Below the pieces are notes generated by a model. The model did no database searches. It was not told where the DNA came from and worked only from the letters and a program-made list of their open reading frames with translations. Position numbers and translations under genes: made by a program. Positions 59,301-64,000 of a stretch of DNA of 64,000 nt are shown here, in pieces. Every line of letters starts with the position of its first letter. The stretch's first letter is position 1. The stretch spans positions 9,568,207 through 9,632,206 of the forward strand of contig CM023536.1 in assembly GCA_013350335.1 (NCBI GenBank), written 5' to 3'. This DNA is from Chimonanthus salicifolius (lineage: Eukaryota; Streptophyta; Magnoliopsida; Laurales; Calycanthaceae).

Positions 59301-62300
59301 GAGAAGAAGAAGAGAGAGAGGGGAGGAAGATGACTACCACCGAATGGGAGGAGGAGAGTAATTTCCAGCTCTCTTTCTTTCTTACATCCAGATTTTTCTC
59401 CTCTTTTGTCTTTCTTTCTCTTGAATCAACAACCACCATTAAGGTGGGGTGTTCAACAAGCAACTAGGGGGTGGTGTTGCTTTTGCATTAAATGCATGAG
59501 GCGACTAATGGGAGAGGGTGGTTGGGCATGTGCCATGCCATGTCATCGCTGATGTGGCGTGTTGCCACATCATTTAATTCATTTCCTTAAATTTAAATCC
59601 CACTCCACTAAACAATATGAAATTTAATCTCACTTAATCACCATCACCAAATCTCTCATCAATCTCAAAATCAAGTCCAATTTCACAATTTTCATTCAAA
59701 ATATTCAGAAAACTACATCAGGTCACATGGTCGAATTCCCGGCGTTACAAAGGAGAAAAAGAAAGTGCACTTCGTTGCATGGTCAGAGGTGACCAAGAAG
59801 TTAAAAGGAGGTCCAGGGATTGTTTCGCTACAGGTTAGAAATCAAGCCATTTTATGCAAGTGGAATTGGTGATTCAGAAGAGAGAGGAGCCCTGTGGGTT
59901 AGGGTTTTGACCGCAAGGTATGGAATCAAAGATAGCAGTGGGTGGGCTCTAGGTGAAAATGTTAAGAAGTACGACTCTCCAATTGTTAAAGCTTGGTGGA
60001 GTATGGGTCGGGGTAGAAACCTCGTGGGAAATATGTATAGAGACAAAATTAGACTCATGGTAGGAAGAGGAGACATGACTCTCTTTTAGAAGGATCTTTG
60101 TCTAGGGGATAGACCAGTAAAGGAAAGAAAGGCACTCTAGGATTTTCAAAAACAAAGAGAGCGAGGCAAACGGCATTTTCCCAAAGGCTAAATGGAGGTT
60201 GTGTGCTTGGCTTCTAGTAGGGAAAGAATTCAAGGGATACAAAATGTCAGACTTTGATAATTTCAAGGATGGTTATATAAGCGGGGGCCCTTGCAAGAAT
60301 AGAATAGGCGTGATTTGGACCCCACCACCAGAGGGATCCTTTAAGCTTAATGTAGATGGGGCAGCTGGGGACAAGCTAAGACCGGCAGGTATAGGGGGAG
60401 TCCTTAGGGACGCAAATGGGACCTCATCTGTTGTCTTTACAGAGTTTACAGGGAGAAGAGATTCAAACGAGGCCGAACTACTAGCTATTTGAAGAGATTT
60501 GACCTTATGGGCCCCTATGAGACCGGGGAAATTGATTATCGAGGGTGACCTGGCAAACGCGATCAAATGGGCAAGGGGGCAAAAGTGGCCACTTTGGAAA
60601 TTGATCATAGTTGCCATGGAGATAAGGGCAACATGTTCAAGTCAGGAGGTCTCTTTCCAGTTGGTCAGGAGGTCAATCAATGGGGTGGCGCACTTCTTCA
60701 CAAAGATGGGGGCAGATGCGGCGCATCAAGGTGTCTTCTATTTGTAATTGTTTGGGCAAGGGATTGTAGTTTTAAGGGGAGATGATATATTTTTTGGCAT
60801 TTATGTTGCGTTGACTTGTATTTGTTTTTTCTCTTTTCTTCTTTCTTCTCGGGTCTAAGATTCTTAGACCCTAACTACGTATATGTAACATTCTCTTCCT
60901 TTTAATATATTTATCTCTTTATCACTGCTCAAAAAAAAAACTTATCCACTTGTTATGTCTTAATTTCCCAACATTCAACTCGTTAAAGCATCGCTAGTCT
61001 AACAGTTGTCTTATAGAAAGTCCCCTTTAGCCTAGAAGGTACCCTTTGAATAATACATTTGTTTTCTTTTCTTAATTGTATCAATCGAATAAAATCATAT
61101 TTTTTATTGACCAAACTTTACAATTCAATTCATATTAATCTCAAAACATTTATGATTAAAATGAGAAAATCGAAGTCAATATTTGGACATACCTCCATTA
61201 GGTTGATGCCCCTTGCACAATGAAACTACACAATAAACAAATAATAATGATGATGTAAATTAGCAGCAACAGTATCATTCTAGAAAGCTTAATTACTCAA
61301 ATGTGCTAATAAATGGATGCATGCTCACAAAATTTTCAATAAAAAAAAAGTACAAAAGAAGAACAATCAAGCAAAGATAGCAAAATACATCAGAGTCAAT
61401 ATAAGAGAACTATATTGACTCCATACAACTAAAAAAAACCCATAAAACCAACAAAGGTTTCACCCCTCTCCACCCTCACTTTAGCCAAAATGTCTGCAAC
61501 CCCATTCGCTAACATGCCTAAACAAAACCTCCCTTCTGGCACAACTTCTTAATATCCCTAACCACCAAAATACAACTCCAAGGTGGCTTCTTCCTACCCC
61601 TAGCCCACCCCATGGCATTGGCTGGATCACCTCAATCACTAAGCTTCTTGGACCATACCTCAACCATAACTGTAATACCCCGTACATGTTGTCGTGTGGG
61701 AGAGGAGAGAAAATCGCCAGGGGCGTGAATTCCTTGTCCCACATCGCCTAGAGTAATGGAAATTCCCTGTGGTATATGAGATGGAGCTTCTCTCCTTCTA
61801 GCACAAGGCCTCTCAGGCCGAGGTGTATGGCTAACGGAAACAAAACCTAGAGGGTTGTCGGGTACGGTATAGGCAGGGCCTACCCAAGGGCCCAAGGAGG
61901 ACAATATTGCCATTGCGTACTCTGATACCAGGACAAGGTCTTTTGGGAGAAACATTGGGTTGACTCGCCAATGCAAAGTTATGTGGGCCCCTGTGAGCCC
62001 AAAGTGGACAATATTGTGCTGGAGGGACGAGACGTTACAAATGGTATCAGAGAATGGTTCAACTCTCTGCATGTGGTGTAGACAGAGCCGGGGACGGCTC
62101 TGGTTCTAAAGGGGGTGGATTGCAATACCCCGTATGTGAGCATGTGGGAGGGGAGAAAAAATCGCCAAAGGCGTGAATTACTTGTCCCACATTGCCTAGA
62201 ATGATGGATTAGCGTTGGTATATAAGTTGGAGCTTCTCCTCCTTCTAGCACAAGGCCTTTTGGGGGCAACCGTGGATTGGCTCGCCAATGCAAAGCCGTG

Positions 62301-63588
62301 CGGGCTCCTGTGGGCCCAAAGAGGACAATGTTGTGTTGGAGGGACGGGTCGTTACAATAACTCTAATGACTCTTAACACCAAGTAAATTTGCGTTGCTAA
62401 AGTACTCTATCCAACTAATTCTAAGAGCCCAGTCCGGCAGGTATAGGTGGTGTGTTACATGATGATAGAGGTAGGATGTTATTTGCTTTTTCTGAACCAG
62501 TAGGGATAATGGAGTCAAACAAGGCAGAACTGAGAGCAATTAGGAGAGCACTTCAGGTTTGGTCCAGTTTTAGGTACGGTAACCTCTTTATAAAAGGTGG
62601 CTCGACTAATGCCATCTCCTAGGCTAGTAATAGGAAACTCACCCACTGGAGGTTGGTATGTATTGCTAGGGACATTTGGAGGCTGTGCAGGTTGGGAGGC
62701 ATCACATTCATTCACACACCCCGTTCAACAAACATGTAACAAACTTCTTGGAGAAAGTTGGTCTTCATAAGCAAAGACTAGCTTTGGAAATCTTCTCTTC
62801 TAACCAGCCTTGGGAGTTAGTGGAGTTGGGTTTCTCTTAGGGGAGGATGATTGTTTCGTTGTTTTTTTTTTTCTCTCTGTTCATGTTTTTTCTTGTCTCT
62901 CTTGTTTCTTTTCCTCCTTTCTCTTGATCCGGGTATATCTCTCCTATATCTGGATCATTCTCTCGTACTCTCTTCTCATTTTAATGGAATCAAGTCGTTA
63001 ATGTTTCAAATTAAAAAAAAAAAAACAAATTCTAAGCGATAAAACTTGATCACAAACCTCTCATCACACATTGTACTCCTTATTCCAGCCAGGCCAGGGT
63101 TGCATCTTGCTATGCCATCAAATTTTTTACTTATGGAAACCTTCCAAAGGTGCAATTCACCTCTCTCTACCTCTAACCGCAATCCTCCTACCTCTCATGC
63201 AACCATCCCAAGAAGCATAGAGATTTTTTTTGAGCAGTAAGAAAATAGATTTTATTAATAAAAAGGTGCTAATACAAAAAGGAAGAAGCATAGAGATTGA
63301 AAAAAGAAATAACCATCAAACTCTTTACACATACTAAAGTTCAAGAACCTACATGTTCATTTGGACAAGCTTAAATAAAGCTACTTAATGCATCTCACGA
63401 TATCAAAAGAAGATGGATTGTGTTCTATCAAAATTCTTTTGTGATTAATATGAAACAAATACAAGCTTACCGTTAAACTATATGATGCCTCCAGTTTACC
63501 AATATTCTTTGTTGTGATTGTAGCAATCCCAAACTGTGTAAGAGCTTCAAATGTAGGTATTGTTACACTTAAGATCTTCCCAGGGCTC
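40863..63588 (-). CDS. HAP2: HAP2/GCS1 gamete fusogen, C-terminal part (7 exons, 5' end outside window)
   Basis: Exons in order: 63471-63588, 61193-61225, 50037-50131, 49851-49939, 48541-48659, 43376-43476, 40863-41395. All borders are GT-AG and splice phases agree. HAP2 sits in the sperm plasma membrane and drives fusion with egg and central cell; it is a class II-type fusogen fold. The window holds the last part of the ectodomain ([46 protein letters not shown]), a stem ([19 protein letters not shown]), one membrane segment ([19 protein letters not shown] onward) and a cytoplasmic tail with a juxtamembrane [15 protein letters not shown] and His-rich runs. The N-terminal fusion loops and the canonical HAP2-GCS1 motif lie off the window. 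Oddity: an extra G in the third exon listed breaks the frame. Introns reach about 11 kb and are full of transposons. Confidence 0.93.
41635..41669 (-). mobile_element. Very short 5'-truncated LINE insertion
   Basis: Only about 35 bp: a poly-T tract followed by GAGCAGTAACAAAGG, which matches the LINE 3' terminus elsewhere in the window (ACTGCTC-polyA on the other strand). It is flanked by CATGTTGAGG at 41625-41634 and 41670-41679, a 10-bp target duplication. Confidence 0.65.
42211..42541. mobile_element. Foldback (long inverted repeat) element 1
   Basis: Two arms of about 150 bp. Left arm: TATCCTCTACAG.., AATGGGACCCACAATATACC, GGTCACAAAAATAG. The right arm inverted: GATTCTCTACAC.., AATGGGCTCCACAATGTATC, GTTCACAAAAATAG. 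It would form one long hairpin. It lies in the last HAP2 intron. Confidence 0.75.
42762..42950 (-). mobile_element. tRNA-derived SINE
   Basis: On the minus strand it starts TTAACCCGTGAGGGTTGGCT with an A-box-like GGTTGGCTTGGCGG and a B-box-like GGTTCAAGTC (positions near 42885), and ends in a short A-rich tail. Exact 10-bp target duplications ATATAAAGTT lie at 42752-42761 and 42951-42960. Inserted in the last HAP2 intron. Confidence 0.85.
43044..43246. mobile_element. Foldback element 2
   Basis: Arms of about 100 bp: left CATGTAAAAGGCCC.. GAGGTCTACGCTTGAAT, inverted right CATGTAATAGGTCC.. AAGGTCTAAACTTGAAT, with matching interior GATCAACC/GATTAATG segments. Similar to but not the same as element 1. 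Confidence 0.65.
43376..43476 (-). CDS. HAP2: HAP2 exon: stem end and start of TM helix
   Basis: 101 nt, acceptor GCTCAG, donor CAG|GTAGT. Encodes [20 protein letters not shown] and [14 protein letters not shown]; the cysteine-rich [10 protein letters not shown] motif is characteristic of plant HAP2. Phase fits both neighbours: AG|A gives Arg at the upstream junction and G|TG gives Val at the downstream one. Confidence 0.93.
43591..43719. repeat. 65-bp tandem duplication
   Basis: AAGGCGTTTGAAGAGGCAAA starts both copies at 43591 and 43656; nearly identical throughout. Confidence 0.9.
43740..44569. mobile_element. Candidate non-autonomous DNA element
   Basis: Ends TAGGGTTGCAAC and (inverted) TAGGGTTGTGCA, with an interior rich in GAGTCAAGTC, GGGCCGG and AGCCTAA words. 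No target duplication is recognisable, so it is old or the ends are misplaced. Similar word composition occurs at 47410-48040 and 63835-64000. Confidence 0.4.
44757..45045 (-). mobile_element. 5'-truncated LINE, 3' end with RNase H tail
   Basis: Poly-T at 44757-44769 marks the 3' end of a minus-strand LINE. Near 45000-45040 the minus strand reads [18 protein letters not shown], the C-terminal motif of the plant LINE RNase H domain ([13 protein letters not shown]). Confidence 0.8.
45238..46034 (+). mobile_element. Nested 5'-truncated LINE with RNase H
   Basis: Linker ([15 protein letters not shown]), RNase H ([48 protein letters not shown]), then a 3'UTR with CTTAGACCCATTGG and a poly-A at about 46026-46034. 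The RNase H frame has stops. The 3'UTR resembles that of the LINE ending at 60945. Confidence 0.75.
46220..46883 (-). mobile_element. LTR retrotransposon fragment: one LTR plus leader
   Basis: LTR at 46690-46883 (194 bp; minus strand starts TGTTGAGATATATTAGGA and ends TTACTACA). The primer-binding site TGGTATCGGAG lies next to it at 46679-46689. The remaining ~460 bp look like an untranslated leader. The second LTR and all coding parts are missing. It interrupts the LINE ORF between KWEK and RGLGI. Confidence 0.65.
47410..48040. other. Degenerate dispersed element
   Basis: Begins CTAGGGTTGTTCCTCAACCC and has repeated GGGCTTGGGC/GCCTGTTGGGCC-type words like the candidate element at 43740. Ends are not defined. 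Confidence 0.3.
48541..48659 (-). CDS. HAP2: HAP2 exon: membrane-proximal stem
   Basis: 119 nt, acceptor GTTACAG, donor CATGCAG|GTATG. Reads [20 protein letters not shown] then [20 protein letters not shown], matching the HAP2 stem block (GLxDFxTGxTC). Confidence 0.9.
49071..49315. repeat. ~83-bp tandem repeat, three copies
   Basis: ACTCATGTGCTCTAGAGGAA starts copies at 49071, 49154 and 49238; nearly identical, so recent. Confidence 0.92.
49320..49478 (+). mobile_element. LINE 3' end with poly-A
   Basis: ATCTCCTATACTCAGTTCC, then AATGAAATTTAGTCGTTAAT and GTTTC plus poly-A. This is the same 3' terminus as the LINE ending at 63025 (TCAAGTCGTTAATGTTTC). The 5' limit is uncertain and the 83-bp repeats may be part of it. 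Confidence 0.7.
49552..49727 (-). mobile_element. tRNA-derived SINE
   Basis: The minus strand starts AACCCGCATGAGTAGCCCAA, has an A-box-like GAGTAGCCCAATTGG and a B-box-like GGGTTCAACTCC, and ends GGATATCCATGTTATCC plus poly-A. Exact 12-bp target duplications ACATTCATTGTT lie at 49540-49551 and 49728-49739. Inserted in the HAP2 intron between 49851 and 48659. Confidence 0.88.
49851..49939 (-). CDS. HAP2: HAP2 exon: NGTQ-ending ectodomain segment
   Basis: 89 nt, acceptor GTGCAG, donor ACTCAG|GTTTGT. Reads [18 protein letters not shown] then [12 protein letters not shown], a conserved HAP2 block; the NGT is a potential N-glycosylation site. Confidence 0.92.
50037..50131 (-). CDS. HAP2: HAP2 exon with an apparent +1 frameshift
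   Basis: 95 nt, acceptor GTTGCAG, donor TTCTG|GTGAGG. The first part reads [10 protein letters not shown] and the second [20 protein letters not shown], both matching HAP2, but in different frames because three G (plus-strand CCC at 50100-50102) stand where two are expected. The upstream part is phase-compatible with the microexon, the downstream part with the next exon, so one base is surplus. An alternative acceptor (ACCAG, AG at 50107-50108) would restore the frame by skipping 25 nt and losing EQFFILKP. A sequencing or assembly error in a short G run is the simplest alternative. Confidence 0.88.
51505..52290. repeat. ~36-bp minisatellite of hairpin-forming units in LTR2
   Basis: About twenty copies of a unit like ACTGATTTTAAGGTTTC plus AAAATCAGTAAACCTTGGG. 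Each unit contains ACTGATTTT..AAAATCAGT and overlapping AAGGTTT..AAACCTT inverted pairs. Copies vary by small substitutions and by length. Confidence 0.9.
52862..52996. repeat. 45-bp tandem repeat, three copies, in LTR2
   Basis: GAGTCCACACTCCATTCGGT starts units at 52862, 52907 and 52952; only one base differs between units seen. Confidence 0.95.
53784..53808. repeat. Poly-C run at the LTR2 right border
   Basis: 25 consecutive C next to the 3' end of LTR2; the left border has six C. Either an expanded target-site run or an assembly artefact. Confidence 0.9.
54170..56828 (+). mobile_element. LINE (non-LTR retrotransposon), 5' part to RT
   Basis: Begins within the endonuclease domain ([19 protein letters not shown], about 54190; FSNASQI- and [15 protein letters not shown], about 54390-54460). 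From 54908 an open stretch reads [17 protein letters not shown], then a tract unlike LINE (54985-55560), then [22 protein letters not shown] follows: [65 protein letters not shown], and the catalytic box as QFADNTLFF instead of FADD. Stops and frameshifts are frequent. Interrupted at 56828 by LTR3; the rest resumes at 59750. It lies inside a HAP2 intron on the opposite strand to the gene. Confidence 0.85.
56829..59749 (-). mobile_element. 2.9-kb solo LTR (LTR3) inside the LINE
   Basis: Flanked by AAGGA at 56824-56828 and 59750-59754. The right end is CCCGGCGTTACA; the left end is mutated (GGATGAGACGCCCCTCC where TGTAACGCCCC would be expected). The LINE reading (LGEIRR.. then [16 protein letters not shown]) is continuous across it. 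Shares GTCAACGTGCCCAGTAGGAA (57256) and a CATGCCATGTCATC/GTGGC region (about 59540) with LTR2 in inverted order. Confidence 0.75.
58370..58815. repeat. ~130-150-bp tandem repeat in LTR3
   Basis: ACGATGTATCGCC recurs at about 58373, 58519, 58671 and 58799, together with inverted CATCGT/ACGATG words, so each unit is partly palindromic. Short minus-strand ORFs cross it without family resemblance. Confidence 0.8.
59750..60945 (+). mobile_element. LINE, 3' part: linker, RNase H and 3'UTR
   Basis: [20 protein letters not shown] and [19 protein letters not shown] (about 59775-59945) are post-RT ORF2 blocks. RNase H follows at about 60310-60740: [64 protein letters not shown]. An in-frame TGA follows LLAI and there are frame breaks earlier. 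The 3'UTR contains GGGTCTAAGATTCTTAGACC and ends CACTGCTC-poly-A at 60931-60940. Confidence 0.85.
61193..61225 (-). CDS. HAP2: HAP2 33-nt microexon
   Basis: Flanked by acceptor GTGTAG and donor GAG|GTATGT. Encodes exactly eleven residues, [11 protein letters not shown], which fill the gap between ..ASYSLT (upstream exon, phase 0) and EQFF.. (downstream exon, phase 0). The pattern F-x-C-x-x-G-x-x-x-M-E is what HAP2 has at this point. It is isolated by introns of about 2.2 kb upstream and 11 kb downstream. Confidence 0.85.
61440..61665 (-). mobile_element. LINE RNase H fragment
   Basis: The minus strand reads (with one frame change) [38 protein letters not shown] and then NGVADILAK near the left end, the C-terminal half of a LINE RNase H domain. 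The TRIM lies at its right border. Confidence 0.75.
61671..62039 (+). repeat. TRIM left LTR (with extra 133 bp)
   Basis: 369 bp. The surplus lies between ACAAGGCCT (about 61803) and ACAAGGTCT (about 61933) and includes GCGTACTCTGATACCA, which contains the complement of the TGGTATCAG primer-binding word, and a second copy of GGGCCCAAGGAGGACAATAT-like sequence. Confidence 0.85.
62121..62356 (+). repeat. TRIM right LTR
   Basis: 236 bp, aligned to the left LTR at both ends (GTGTGGGAG/CATGTGGGAG.., GAGGGACGRGWCGTTACA). Confidence 0.88.
62426..63027 (+). mobile_element. 5'-truncated LINE with RNase H and poly-A
   Basis: RNase H part reads [37 protein letters not shown] and [12 protein letters not shown]. 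The 3'UTR ends TCAAGTCGTTAATGTTTC plus poly-A (to 63025). Exact 9-bp duplications AATTCTAAG lie at 62417-62425 and 63028-63036. Confidence 0.85.
63226..63282 (-). mobile_element. 57-bp 5'-truncated LINE insertion
   Basis: Poly-T, then GAGCAGTAAGAAAATAGA, the complement of the LINE 3' terminus. Flanked by exact 16-bp duplications AAGAAGCATAGAGATT at 63210-63225 and 63283-63298. Inserted in the HAP2 intron upstream of the microexon. Confidence 0.85.
63471..63588 (-). CDS. HAP2: HAP2 exon: [14 protein letters not shown] segment (first in window)
   Basis: 118 nt, acceptor CTTTAG at 63589-63594, donor TTAACG|GTAAGC. Encodes [20 protein letters not shown] and [19 protein letters not shown], strongly conserved in plant HAP2. 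The upstream exons were not found between 63589 and 64000. Confidence 0.92.
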
Positions 63589-63834
63589 CTAAAGAGGAAA
63601 AAAAAAAAGGGGAACAAATACACCATATCAGAGTCTATAACCAAATAATGCACATCACGTTATAGGATGGGAGATACTTCCATTTTTACAAAGTTTGAAA
63701 ACAATGTGTAGGTGAATGTCATGTTAAACAATGGTATTATATATGCTATAGGCTCTAGAAAACCATGAATATTAGATTGAAAAAGAATATTTGCAAAGAT
63801 ATATTGCAATGTATATATCGTAAGGAAGATCTAT

Positions 63835-64000
63835 GTGGTCTTTCATGAGGTTGCACCTCAAGCAAGTCGGGCAAAATTTTAGGCTTGCCTGAGCCGAAGA
63901 TCGAATTTCAGTTGAAGGGTCAAAGCCTAGCTTGGGCCGAGTTAACCCGAATTATTCAAACCCAAGACCAGCCTAAACTGTATTTGTAGGGCCCAAGCCC
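63835..64000. other. Start of a degenerate dispersed element, cut by the window edge
   Basis: GGTTGCACCTCAAGCAAGTC followed by GCCTGAGCCGAAG, GCTTGGGCCGAGTT and GGGCCCAAGCCC words, like those at 43740-44569 and 47410-48040. Confidence 0.35.

Larger units (their letters stand above)
61671..62356 (+). mobile_element. TRIM (terminal-repeat retrotransposon in miniature)
   Basis: Left LTR 61671-62039 (TGTAATACCCCG..ACGTTACA), internal part 62040-62120, right LTR 62121-62356 (TGCAATACCCCG..TCGTTACA). Primer-binding site TGGTATCAGAG at 62042-62052, polypurine tract AAAGGGGGTGG at about 62108. Exact 5-bp target duplications ATAAC at 61666-61670 and 62357-62361. Just 81 bp between the LTRs and no coding capacity, so it depends on other elements for movement. 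The left LTR is 133 bp longer than the right. Confidence 0.92.

Overview
This is a stretch of plant nuclear DNA: GT-AG introns, plant gene families (HAP2/GCS1, TBL/PMR5, MYB-CC), Ty1-copia and other LTR elements, LINEs, tRNA-derived SINEs and MITEs. Very long transposon-filled introns point to a large-genome seed plant, most likely a flowering plant. I cannot name the species, and I find no rRNA, tRNA, CRISPR array or bacterial-type operon.

The clearest gene is the 3' (C-terminal) part of the gamete-fusion gene HAP2/GCS1 on the minus strand. Seven exons can be placed between 63588 and 40863, including a 33-nt microexon, the transmembrane exon and a histidine-rich tail exon; the 5' part lies beyond the right edge. 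Its introns carry most of the mobile DNA of the right half: foldback elements and a SINE near 42-43 kb, a nested LINE/LTR cluster at 44.7-47.2 kb, another SINE at 49.6 kb, a 3.4-kb solo LTR at 50.4-53.8 kb, a LINE split by a 2.9-kb solo LTR at 54.2-60.9 kb, and a TRIM at 61.7-62.4 kb. One HAP2 exon carries an apparent 1-nt frameshift.

Left half: 1-2.2 kb holds the terminal exon of a TBL-family O-acetyltransferase gene. From 2.3 to 9.8 kb there are AT-rich tandem and higher-order repeats, with a hAT-like MITE and a 463-bp tandem array. From 9.96 to 13.56 kb there is a tandem duplication carrying two broken copies of a nucleoside-diphosphate-kinase-like gene; one copy has acquired a MITE whose empty site survives in the other. 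From 13.7 to 14.9 kb is a broken retroelement-type ORF. From 15.15 to 20.46 kb is a complete but defective Ty1-copia element with 134-bp LTRs and target-site duplication GATGT.

Middle: 20.5-27.3 kb is largely featureless AT-rich DNA. An isolated MYB-CC coiled-coil exon lies at 27.34-27.43 kb (minus). From 27.7 to 33.8 kb is a second block of the same higher-order repeat seen at 3.6-8.5 kb, interrupted by a 3.5-kb solo LTR. A promoter/5'UTR-like segment (minus) lies at 37.25-37.5 kb, followed by a Stowaway-like MITE.

I see no new multi-gene system. The most useful observations are the HAP2 structure with its frameshift and microexon, the TRIM with an asymmetric LTR, the hairpin-forming minisatellite inside a solo LTR, and the unclassified strand-biased repeat family.
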